This document shows positions 1-5,057 of a stretch of DNA of 5,999 nucleotides, in pieces. The notes under the pieces are model-generated. The model worked only from the letters and a program-made list of their open reading frames with translations. It was not told the origin of the DNA and ran no database searches. The position numbers were made by a program, and so were the translations under genes. The stretch lies in the NCBI GenBank assembly GCA_003562145.1, contig PWWA01000076.1:1-5999 (forward strand), given 5' to 3'. Numbering within the stretch: the stretch's first letter is position 1; each line of letters begins with the position of its first letter. This DNA is from Candidatus Woesearchaeota archaeon (GTDB lineage Archaea > Nanobdellota > Nanobdellia > Woesearchaeales > 21-14-0-10-32-9).

Positions 1-287
1 TCGTATTCCCTGAATGTTTTGTCTTTTTTTATGGCTGCGATGTATCTTCCGAGTGCTATGAGTTCGTTTTTTGCACGGCTAATATATTGTTCTTTCCCGT
101 TTCCGTTATATGGATTTATCGCTCTTTGGCCTAGGAGCCTTATCCTTTCGCATATTTCGGTGGTTATATGGCTGAAGGAGCTCTTCTGTAATGGCTTGTA
201 TGATTCGCTTAAATCACCTATTTTTTGTTCTAGCCTCCCGGCTTTTTTCTCTATGTTTTCTATTTCCTTTTCAACCGCTAAAATCAT
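1..287 (-). CDS. Partial uncharacterised helical (coiled-coil) protein, N-terminal part
   Basis: The minus strand is open from an ATG at 287-285 to the window edge, giving 95 codons; the C-terminus lies outside. An in-frame TAA at 305-303 precedes the ATG and no other ATG lies between, so the start is well defined. The protein begins MILAVEKEIENIEKK and is rich in Glu and Lys. Residues 1-27 show a heptad-like hydrophobic spacing that suggests a coiled coil, followed by a second helical stretch with several Arg and Lys residues (about 38-95). No signal peptide, membrane segment, catalytic motif or known domain is visible. I do not recognise the family. It lies 41 bases downstream of pgk on the same strand but has its own TATA-like box at 310-317, centred 26.5 bases before the ATG, so it may be transcribed separately and leaderless. 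The plus-strand frame over the same bases is a Ser/Phe/Leu-rich shadow. Confidence 0.72.
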   Translation of the reverse strand, partial: MILAVEKEIENIEKKAGRLEQKIGDLSESYKPLQKSSFSHITTEICERIRLLGQRAINPYNGNGKEQYISRAKNELIALGRYIAAIKKDKTFREY

Positions 288-296
288 AGATGTAGT

Positions 297-311
297 TACT
301 ACTTAGTAGTA
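297..311. repeat. Perfect 15-base palindrome beside a TATA box
   Basis: TACTACTTAGTAGTA has two 7-base inverted arms around a single central T. It overlaps the downstream edge of the TATA box at 310-317 and ends 9 bases before the ATG at 287. A binding site there would block assembly of the transcription machinery, so an operator is plausible. No regulator is identified and this remains an inference from position. Confidence 0.4.
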
Positions 312-317
312 TAAAAA
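310..317 (-). promoter_or_regulatory. TATA box of the partial gene at the left edge
   Basis: The minus strand reads TTTTTATA, preceded by an A-rich BRE-like stretch (CAAAAGA). Its centre is 26.5 bases before the ATG at 287, the spacing expected of a leaderless archaeal transcript. The same T-run lies just after the pgk stop codon and could also help end the pgk transcript. Confidence 0.5.
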
Positions 318-328
318 TCTTTTGGTTT

Positions 329-1513
329 TTACGCAGGATTATCCGCCCTCAAAGCCTCAACACCAGGCAATCCCCTGCCCTCAAGCAAAGCCATACTCGC
401 ACCCCCACCAGTGCTTACATGGAAGAAATCATCCCTAAGACCCAGTTTTTCAACTATTGCTACAGAGTCCCCGCCACCAATAATAGTCTTAATACCAGCC
501 CTATCCCCTAAAAACCTTAACAACTCATTAGTCGCCTCCGCGAATTTTTCGTTCTCATAGTATCCAAGAGGGCCATTCCACACAACCATCTTCGCGCCCT
601 GCAATTCCATTTTAAACTTTTCAACGCTTTCCTTCCCAACATCCAAGCCATACATATAACTCGGTATCTTATCAACAGTCACATTCAGCACATGGCTAGG
701 ATTGTCCTTGTCATCAGCTATTACAACGTCTGAAGGCAAAACTATCTTTTCGTTATGATTCATCAGCTTAGCCATCTCTAAGAAATTCTTATCCACTAAG
801 CTCTTCCCAATACCAAAGCCCTTAGCCTTATAAAACGTAAAAATCATTGCGCCACCGAGCAACAGCTTATCCACTTTATCCAGAAGAACCCTAATCAAAG
901 GTATCTTCGTTTCAAGCTTAGCCCCTCCGAGAACAGCCACGAAAGGCTTCTCAGGGCTTTCAAGGACTTCACCGAATACCTTTAGCTCTTTTTCTACTAA
1001 TAAGCCTATGCATCCCGGCAAGAACCTCGTGATGGCATGAACAGATGCATGCTTCCTATGGCAGACGGCAAAAGCATCATTAACATAAACATCTGCTAGT
1101 CCTGCAAGCTTTTTCGCAAAGCCTTCATCGTTAAGCTCTTCCTCCACATAAAAGCGAAGATTCTCCAAAACAACAATGCCCGCCTCACTAGGCGAAGGCA
1201 TCAAGTCCTCTAAATCAATGCAGTCATCTACCTTCTCCACACTCCTACCTGTAAGCCTTGGAAGCTTCTCCGCAACCCTGTCCATCCTGAAAACATCTTC
1301 CTTGTTCTTCGGCCTGCCAAGATGGGAAGCAAGTATTACTTGTTTTGCGCCCTTAGCAAAAAGTTTCCTAATAGTCGGAATTGACTGCTTAATCCTGTAA
1401 TCATCGAGGACTTCCCCGTTTTTTCCAAGCGGGACGTTGTAGTCTACTCTTAAGAATACTTTTTTATCCCTAAAGTCCAAGTCCTCTAATGTGTTTAACC
1501 CATCTAAAGCCAT
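329..1513 (-). CDS. pgk: Phosphoglycerate kinase
   Basis: This is a complete 394-residue cytosolic enzyme of usual length. It interconverts 1,3-bisphosphoglycerate plus ADP and 3-phosphoglycerate plus ATP in glycolysis and gluconeogenesis. Family motifs occur in order: RVDYNVPL (22-29), YRI with the substrate-binding Arg (39-41), ASHLGRP (62-68), LENLRF (116-121), VNDAF (144-148) followed by CHRKHAS (151-157), GGAKLETKI with the nucleotide-site lysines (196-204), GGAMIFTF (220-227), LPSDVVIAD (259-267), WNGPLGYYE (312-320), IGGGDS (345-350) and STGGGASMALLEG (367-379). Small departures from the common consensus are Tyr for Phe in RVDFNVPL and FAVCHR for FGTAHR; no key residue is lost. The ASHLGRP form is the bacterial/eukaryotic type, not the HQGRP form usual in archaea. 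The ATG at 1513 is followed at once by family sequence and has a TATA box about 29 bases upstream. The gene is divergent from the methyltransferase gene. Confidence 0.97.
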   Translation of the reverse strand: MALDGLNTLEDLDFRDKKVFLRVDYNVPLGKNGEVLDDYRIKQSIPTIRKLFAKGAKQVILASHLGRPKNKEDVFRMDRVAEKLPRLTGRSVEKVDDCIDLEDLMPSPSEAGIVVLENLRFYVEEELNDEGFAKKLAGLADVYVNDAFAVCHRKHASVHAITRFLPGCIGLLVEKELKVFGEVLESPEKPFVAVLGGAKLETKIPLIRVLLDKVDKLLLGGAMIFTFYKAKGFGIGKSLVDKNFLEMAKLMNHNEKIVLPSDVVIADDKDNPSHVLNVTVDKIPSYMYGLDVGKESVEKFKMELQGAKMVVWNGPLGYYENEKFAEATNELLRFLGDRAGIKTIIGGGDSVAIVEKLGLRDDFFHVSTGGGASMALLEGRGLPGVEALRADNPA

Positions 1514-1535
1514 TCAAACCAAAAAAAGTACGCGT

Positions 1536-1550
1536 AAATATATAAATATA
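1536..1550. promoter_or_regulatory. Shared bidirectional TATA region between pgk and trmJ
   Basis: The only strongly AT-rich block in the 55-base divergent gap is AAATATATAAATATA. Read on the plus strand, its TATA core lies about 25-28 bases before the ATG at 1569. Read on the minus strand, TTTATATA (1546-1539) is centred about 29 bases before the ATG at 1513. Both genes would therefore have leaderless or very short-leader transcripts starting from overlapping TBP sites, which makes competition or coordination between them possible. Confidence 0.6.
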
Positions 1551-1568
1551 ACCCTTCTCGCTACGCTT

Positions 1569-2264
1569 ATGAAGAACGTATCCTTAATAATCATGGAGCC
1601 AGGCATACAAGGAAACATAGGCGCTATTGCTAGGAGCATGAAGAATTTCGGGTTCTCAAAGCTAATACTGGTGAATCCTAAATGCGAAGTTGGAGAAGAA
1701 GCAAGGAAAAGGGCAAAGAACGCCCAAGACATACTTAGGGGTGTAAAGATTAAGAAAAATTTGTCTGAAGCAACAAAAGGTTTTAAGTTGGTTATCGGGA
1801 CTACTTCTCGCACCGGCAAAGACTATAATATGCCCCGGAGCCCGTTGACTCTGGATGTTGCAGCAAAGAAAATCGTTGGGAGCAACGCCAAAACAGCGAT
1901 ACTATTAGGCTCTGAGGACCAAGGCTTATCCACGGAAACATTAAAAAATTGTGATTACACAATCACAATACCTTCAGCGCCTAAGTACAGGGCTTTAAAC
2001 CTAAGCCATGCAACGGCCATTATTCTTTACGAATTATCTAAGGCGAAGAACTCAATGATTATAATGGAAGCGCATAAACATGCCTCTCCCAGGGAAAAAG
2101 AAGAAATACTCAAACAATTAAAGAGGCTTATCGACAAAACTCGTTTCAGGACTGAACACGAGAAAAAAACCCAGGAAGTTGCATGGAAAAAAATAATTGG
2201 GAAAGCCCATCCTACAAAAAGGGAAGCTTACGCATTAATAGGATTCCTGAAAAAGCAGAAATAA
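1569..2264 (+). CDS. trmJ: TrmJ-like SPOUT tRNA 2'-O-ribose methyltransferase
   Basis: The 231-residue protein is a SpoU/TrmH-class SPOUT methyltransferase that would transfer a methyl group from S-adenosylmethionine to a tRNA ribose 2'-OH. Archaeal TrmJ acts at position 32, and that target is inferred here. All three class motifs are present. Motif 1 spans residues 11-29 and carries GNIGAIAR, with Asn16 and the catalytic Arg22. Motif 2 is LGSEDQGLS at 113-121. Motif 3 is IPS (134-136) followed by LNLSHA (143-148), which builds the trefoil-knot SAM site. Residues about 165-231 form a charged helical tail resembling the C-terminal region of TrmJ (ASPREKEEIL, then HPTKREAYALIGFL). An in-frame ATG at 1491 would add 26 residues, but it lies inside pgk and upstream of the TATA box. 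The ATG at 1569 starts exactly at the domain and sits at TATA spacing, so it is preferred. A T-run follows the stop. Confidence 0.88.
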   Translation: MKNVSLIIMEPGIQGNIGAIARSMKNFGFSKLILVNPKCEVGEEARKRAKNAQDILRGVKIKKNLSEATKGFKLVIGTTSRTGKDYNMPRSPLTLDVAAKKIVGSNAKTAILLGSEDQGLSTETLKNCDYTITIPSAPKYRALNLSHATAIILYELSKAKNSMIIMEAHKHASPREKEEILKQLKRLIDKTRFRTEHEKKTQEVAWKKIIGKAHPTKREAYALIGFLKKQK

Positions 2265-2269
2265 TATTA

Positions 2270-2277
2270 TTTTTTTT
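2270..2277 (+). terminator. Oligo-T terminator after trmJ
   Basis: Eight consecutive T residues, followed by CTT, begin 6 bases after the TAA at 2262-2264 with no obvious stem. This is the usual form of intrinsic archaeal termination. It falls in the 14-base gap between the convergent ends of trmJ and the membrane protein gene, so it must limit read-through into the antisense of the latter. Confidence 0.55.
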
Positions 2278-2278
2278 C

Positions 2279-3121
2279 TTAATCTTTTAAGAGTTCAGGC
2301 TTCTTGGCTTTAAATGATTTGAACATGTAGATTAGTATTACTGGCTGGATTACAACGGATATAAGCCCTGTCAAGAAAGCACTTATCAAATCAAAGATAT
2401 TTGTGAGTCCTGGAATCAGTAATTGAAACGGAAGGAATACGAGGCTGATTACAATTGAAACCGCGCCTACGGCCAAGCCCAACAGAAATACGACGAGGAA
2501 TGTTAACAATACATGCCCGGGGTAATTCTTTAGGAACCTAAAGGAATTCCTTAAGGCTTTCCAGGGCCCGCTATGCTTAAGCGAAACAAATACTTCGCTA
2601 AAGAAAAACGATATGTATATGAAAAGCGCGTACAAGAAATATACTAGCAAAAGAACCACTCCCAGGATTATAAGCCCTGCGTTAGGAGCTCCGTTTATAC
2701 TGGTTAGCATAGGCGTGATACCATAATAGAAAGCTATTATAACAGGTGTTAAAGGAATTAGGAATATTAATCCCTGTAATATAAGCATTGCTACGTATCG
2801 AGGATAAATTTTTAGTCCTCCGCTGAAAATGCTTCCTGGCAACAATTTTTTTCCGGACACTAATAGCTTCGCGCCATATATTCCGGACACATAGAAATAC
2901 CAGTTCACCAAAATAATAATCAATACGCTTATGATTATGCTTGCTACTGTGCCTGTGCTGGCAAGGCCAAGCAACAGGGCGGGGATGAACACCCCTGAGA
3001 TTATTGATATTATCATTGCAAGTACTAGTATGAATGCGAATGGAAGTAGAAGCACAGGGTTTTTAAGCAAGTCTCTGAATGACTTGAACAGATCTGTGAA
3101 GTAGTCGAAATCTTTTGCCAT
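2279..3121 (-). CDS. Six-helix integral membrane protein, function unknown
   Basis: This complete 280-residue protein has a short cytoplasmic-looking N-terminus (MAKDFDYFTDLFKSFRDLLKNP) and about six hydrophobic segments near residues 22-52, 58-80, 108-133, 148-178, 203-233 and 240-267, and ends in a Lys-rich tail (FKAKKPELLKD). A conserved-looking amphipathic stretch before the fifth segment (about 182-200, GPWKALRNSFRFLKNYP) recalls archaeal membrane families related to the membrane domain of glycerophosphodiester phosphodiesterases. That assignment rests on topology and this motif only. No catalytic residues or transporter signature are seen. The ATG at 3121 has TTTAAATA centred 26.5 bases upstream, so it can be transcribed on its own, although it lies only 35 bases behind the Yip1-family gene on the same strand. 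A role in membrane organisation is possible but unproven. Confidence 0.85.
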   Translation of the reverse strand: MAKDFDYFTDLFKSFRDLLKNPVLLLPFAFILVLAMIISIISGVFIPALLLGLASTGTVASIIISVLIIILVNWYFYVSGIYGAKLLVSGKKLLPGSIFSGGLKIYPRYVAMLILQGLIFLIPLTPVIIAFYYGITPMLTSINGAPNAGLIILGVVLLLVYFLYALFIYISFFFSEVFVSLKHSGPWKALRNSFRFLKNYPGHVLLTFLVVFLLGLAVGAVSIVISLVFLPFQLLIPGLTNIFDLISAFLTGLISVVIQPVILIYMFKSFKAKKPELLKD

Positions 3122-3143
3122 GAGAAAAGTCTTTTTATGTTCT

Positions 3144-3151
3144 TATTTAAA
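3144..3151 (-). promoter_or_regulatory. TATA box for the six-helix membrane protein gene
   Basis: The minus strand reads TTTAAATA, preceded by GAAATA, centred 26.5 bases before the ATG at 3121. It lies in the 35-base gap after the Yip1-family gene. This suggests an internal promoter that lets the distal gene be expressed without the regulator and Yip1 genes. Confidence 0.55.
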
Positions 3152-3156
3152 TATTT

Positions 3157-3852
3157 CTAAAACATGCTTATTAAAAGGAATATTAATAGGGCTACTATCA
3201 GAAGCACCAGATAGATAATTATTACTAATAACATGAAAACGATGAATCCTAAGACGTATATGCATAGCAGGGCTTTCCAGAAGCCCAGGCCTTGCACTAA
3301 TGAAAGCGCTTTAGAGCGCAGGTAAACAGAATACAATTCGAAGCCGATGTAAGCTGCTATGCTTGGCACGAAAAAGAACCACGCCCAAGTCCTTCCGAGG
3401 AAAGGCAGCAATAGGAATGAAGCCAATAGGAACGGCCCTCCTAGGTATCCTGGTGCGCCGCTGTAACTCATGGCTTTATAAGTATCCTGGTACCTGGCTT
3501 TCTTGTTGAAAATCTTCACGATAATATGCGTAGCCCAGTATCTTACGAACGCGAATAAGACCAGGAACACTAACAAGAATAAGAAAAATCCTATGAATAT
3601 AATTGGCGTTAAGGGTATCTCTACTGCCTCTAAACCCGTAACCCGGCTTACTTCGCCGAATAATTCGTTGATATTTGCGAGGTAGTAATAAGTGGTGAAT
3701 GATAGGAAGAAAACTGTGAATATAACCAGGTATTTCAGGGCTTGGCGTATCCCTTTTTCTCTCTTCGCGGTCTTGAAGTATTCCTTTGTTCGAAAGAAGA
3801 CGCCGCGTACACGTTCGTAGAACTCTGTAAGCCTCATTTGCACCAGGCTCAT
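3157..3852 (-). CDS. Yip1-domain membrane protein
   Basis: The 231-residue protein has a charged N-terminal cytoplasmic segment of about 38 residues (many Arg, Lys and Glu) and then five or six hydrophobic segments near 38-58, 81-105, 130-152, 158-178 and 192-230, the last long enough for two passes. The stretch at 121-135 (YQDTYKAMSYSGAPG) followed by a Gly/Pro-rich membrane segment matches the core signature of the Yip1 family (Y-x-x-T-x-x-x-x-x-Y-S-x-x-P), and SKALSLVQGLGFWKAL (180-195) before the last helices also fits. Eukaryotic Yip1 proteins act in vesicle trafficking; the role of prokaryotic members is unknown. Its ATG overlaps the stop of the upstream winged-helix gene as ATGA, implying translational coupling. 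No Shine-Dalgarno precedes that ATG. A second in-frame ATG (residue 6, at 3837) has GGTG three bases upstream and could be an alternative start. Confidence 0.85.
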   Translation of the reverse strand: MSLVQMRLTEFYERVRGVFFRTKEYFKTAKREKGIRQALKYLVIFTVFFLSFTTYYYLANINELFGEVSRVTGLEAVEIPLTPIIFIGFFLFLLVFLVLFAFVRYWATHIIVKIFNKKARYQDTYKAMSYSGAPGYLGGPFLLASFLLLPFLGRTWAWFFFVPSIAAYIGFELYSVYLRSKALSLVQGLGFWKALLCIYVLGFIVFMLLVIIIYLVLLIVALLIFLLISMF

Positions 3853-4175
3853 TTAGTTTTTTCAGGCTGCGTATCCAGGAAGAGCTTTACTCGTGCGTCG
3901 CCTCTCGGATTTGCTTTCTTGCCGAGCTTATAATACGTTTTTTCTGCTTCGCTTCCCCAAGAATATTCTCCTCTCTCTTTTTGTACCTCGGCGACCTCGA
4001 ATTCCCCGAGTTCAAGGCCTTTCTTTAAATGGTAGTAGATGCCTCTCAGGGTTATCTTTGGGTATACTTTCTTGTAAACCTTGTATATGTGGTATCCGTG
4101 CGCTGCGCCGAGATAGTATACTATTTCTATCATGTTCTGCCTTACATTGCTTCCTATTGGTCTTCCGCGTCCCAT
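3849..4175 (-). CDS. Small winged-helix DNA-binding protein with AT-hook-like N-terminus
   Basis: The protein has 108 residues from this ATG, or 111 from the ATG at 4184. It opens MGRGRPIGS, whose RGRP core resembles an AT-hook minor-groove motif. There follow a helix (VRQNMIEIVYYL), a GYHIYKVYKK helix, and a likely recognition helix in TLRGIYYHLKKGLELGEF, then a two-strand wing (about VQKERGEYSWGSEAEKTYY), which together give a PadR-like winged-helix fold. The C-terminus is short and basic. No ligand-binding or metal-binding domain is present. A transcription regulator is likely; its target is unknown, with the coupled Yip1 gene the obvious candidate. The start at 4175 is preferred because TTTTTAAA (4205-4198) is centred 26.5 bases upstream, matching the spacing of other genes here. 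The 4184 start would place that box only 17.5 bases away. The stop overlaps the next gene as ATGA. Confidence 0.82.
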   Translation of the reverse strand: MGRGRPIGSNVRQNMIEIVYYLGAAHGYHIYKVYKKVYPKITLRGIYYHLKKGLELGEFEVAEVQKERGEYSWGSEAEKTYYKLGKKANPRGDARVKLFLDTQPEKTK

Positions 4176-4197
4176 ACCCCTCATGTTGATTACGCCG

Positions 4198-4205
4198 TTT
4201 AAAAA
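4198..4205 (-). promoter_or_regulatory. TATA box for the winged-helix/Yip1 operon
   Basis: The minus strand reads TTTTTAAA after a BRE-like GAAAAC, in the 69-base gap behind the deacetylase gene. Its distance to the ATG at 4175 is 26.5 bases. A weaker alternative, GTTAAATA at about 4212-4219, would suit the ATG at 4184 with a short leader. Confidence 0.5.
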
Positions 4206-4253
4206 GTTTTCTATTTAACTTCATTATAGAAGAGAACCAGTGCAGAAGTCAGC

Positions 4254-4952
4254 TTAAACCCGCAGTAAATCCTTTGGATCAAGCATTAATGGCTCGTCGA
4301 CCACGAAGTGCTCTGCGTACACTGATCCATGGATCTTGCCAATCATCTTCCTATGTTCTAAGAGGGCATTAACGATTTTTCCGTCCCTGAGAGCCATCTG
4401 TGTCCCATGGCAAGCCCACAGCCTCTTCAGGTCGCTCACCACACCGCTTACATCTACCACGACGTCCGGGATTACGTGCCTGGGTATCATATAGTAGAAT
4501 ATTCGATGCGCTAAATGGGGTTCTCCGTCGACTTCAGCGTTCTTGAACTTCGCGAACCTCGCAGCTTTCAAGACGAGCTTTCCTAGGGCTGCGTGGTCCG
4601 GGTGTGATATTCCATCCTTATGGGAGCCAGTAATGCCGTGGTAAGGGCTAAAAATAACCTTGGGCTTATACTTCCTGATTACAGCGGCGAGCTTCTTCGC
4701 GTTCTTCGCGTTATCCTCGACGTGGTTATCCTTGAAATCCATGAATTCCACTTCAGCGCCAGCAAATTTGCCGGCTTTCACAGCTTCTTTTACTCGTTTC
4801 TCAGGGGTTCCATGCGTGCCTGCTTCCCCCCTCGTTAGTATGATGTGGACGGACTTGAATTCCTTTGCTATCTTCAAGTACGTGCCGCCCATCCCGAATT
4901 CTACGTCGTCGGGGTGCGCTGAAAAGAACAATGCATCACATCTTTGTTCCAT
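4254..4952 (-). CDS. PIG-L/BshB-type zinc-dependent deacetylase (LmbE family)
   Basis: The complete 232-residue protein fits the usual length of this family, which removes acetyl groups from N-acetylglucosamine-type sugars on small thiols, lipids or oligosaccharides. AHPDD at residues 12-16 supplies two zinc ligands (His13, Asp16) and the catalytic Asp15. HPDH at 117-120 supplies the third ligand (His120). TRGEAGTHGTPEKRVKEA (40-57) is the typical substrate-loop region of BshB1-like members, and the end, YAEHFVVDEPLMLDP, also resembles them. There is no signal peptide or membrane helix, so it is probably cytosolic. Its substrate cannot be read from sequence: malonyl-glucosamine thiol precursors, an inositol lipid glycan or a chitin-like disaccharide are all possible. 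The ATG at 4952 lies 106 bases from the start of the divergent gene at 5058 and has a TATA-like box 25-30 bases upstream. It lies 69 bases upstream of the longer start of the winged-helix gene on the same strand. Confidence 0.93.
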   Translation of the reverse strand: MEQRCDALFFSAHPDDVEFGMGGTYLKIAKEFKSVHIILTRGEAGTHGTPEKRVKEAVKAGKFAGAEVEFMDFKDNHVEDNAKNAKKLAAVIRKYKPKVIFSPYHGITGSHKDGISHPDHAALGKLVLKAARFAKFKNAEVDGEPHLAHRIFYYMIPRHVIPDVVVDVSGVVSDLKRLWACHGTQMALRDGKIVNALLEHRKMIGKIHGSVYAEHFVVDEPLMLDPKDLLRV

Positions 4953-4973
4953 GCTCTGTTGGAAGAATGAGTT

Positions 4974-4988
4974 GTTATAAATAAATTT
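4974..4988 (-). promoter_or_regulatory. TATA box for the deacetylase gene
   Basis: The minus strand reads AAATTTATTTATAAC after GG. Its TATA core is centred about 25-30 bases before the ATG at 4952, consistent with a leaderless mRNA. Confidence 0.55.
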
Positions 4989-5024
4989 CCCTCATTTAAA
5001 AAAATAATCACTCTACAATGAAAA

Positions 5025-5034
5025 AATATTTAAG
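5025..5034 (+). promoter_or_regulatory. TATA box for the beta-helix membrane protein gene
   Basis: AATATTTAAG after a run of A residues is centred about 28 bases before the ATG at 5058. The bases just before the ATG (CCGGGAA) lie too close to it to act as a Shine-Dalgarno site, so a leaderless transcript is likely. A second AT-rich block at 4993-5007 in the same divergent gap has no clear assignment. Confidence 0.5.
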
Positions 5035-5057
5035 AATGCTTGTAATACAACCGGGAA

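Noticed and set aside
19..306. Plus-strand 95-residue frame rich in Ser, Phe and Leu
   Set aside because: It is the antisense of the minus-strand coiled-coil gene, has no promoter, and its composition is that expected of the complement of a Lys/Glu-rich coding sequence.
1491..1568. 26-residue N-terminal extension of the methyltransferase
   Set aside because: Its ATG lies within pgk and upstream of the TATA box, and the extension (Lys/Thr/Ser-rich) is not part of the SPOUT fold. The domain begins at the ATG at 1569.
1514..1819. Minus-strand 101-residue frame
   Set aside because: Antisense shadow of trmJ that also crosses the intergenic TATA region; no motif.
4012..4224. Minus-strand 70-residue frame beginning MKLNRK
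   Set aside because: Out-of-frame overlap with the winged-helix gene; its start lies upstream of the best TATA box and it has no recognisable domain.
4185..4253. Possible small RNA or hairpin between the deacetylase and winged-helix genes
   Set aside because: Only short 5-base complementary arms (ACTTC/GAAGT) could be found; the gap is adequately explained by the promoter.
4620..4980. Two plus-strand frames of 72 and 106 residues
   Set aside because: Both are antisense to the conserved PIG-L deacetylase coding region.
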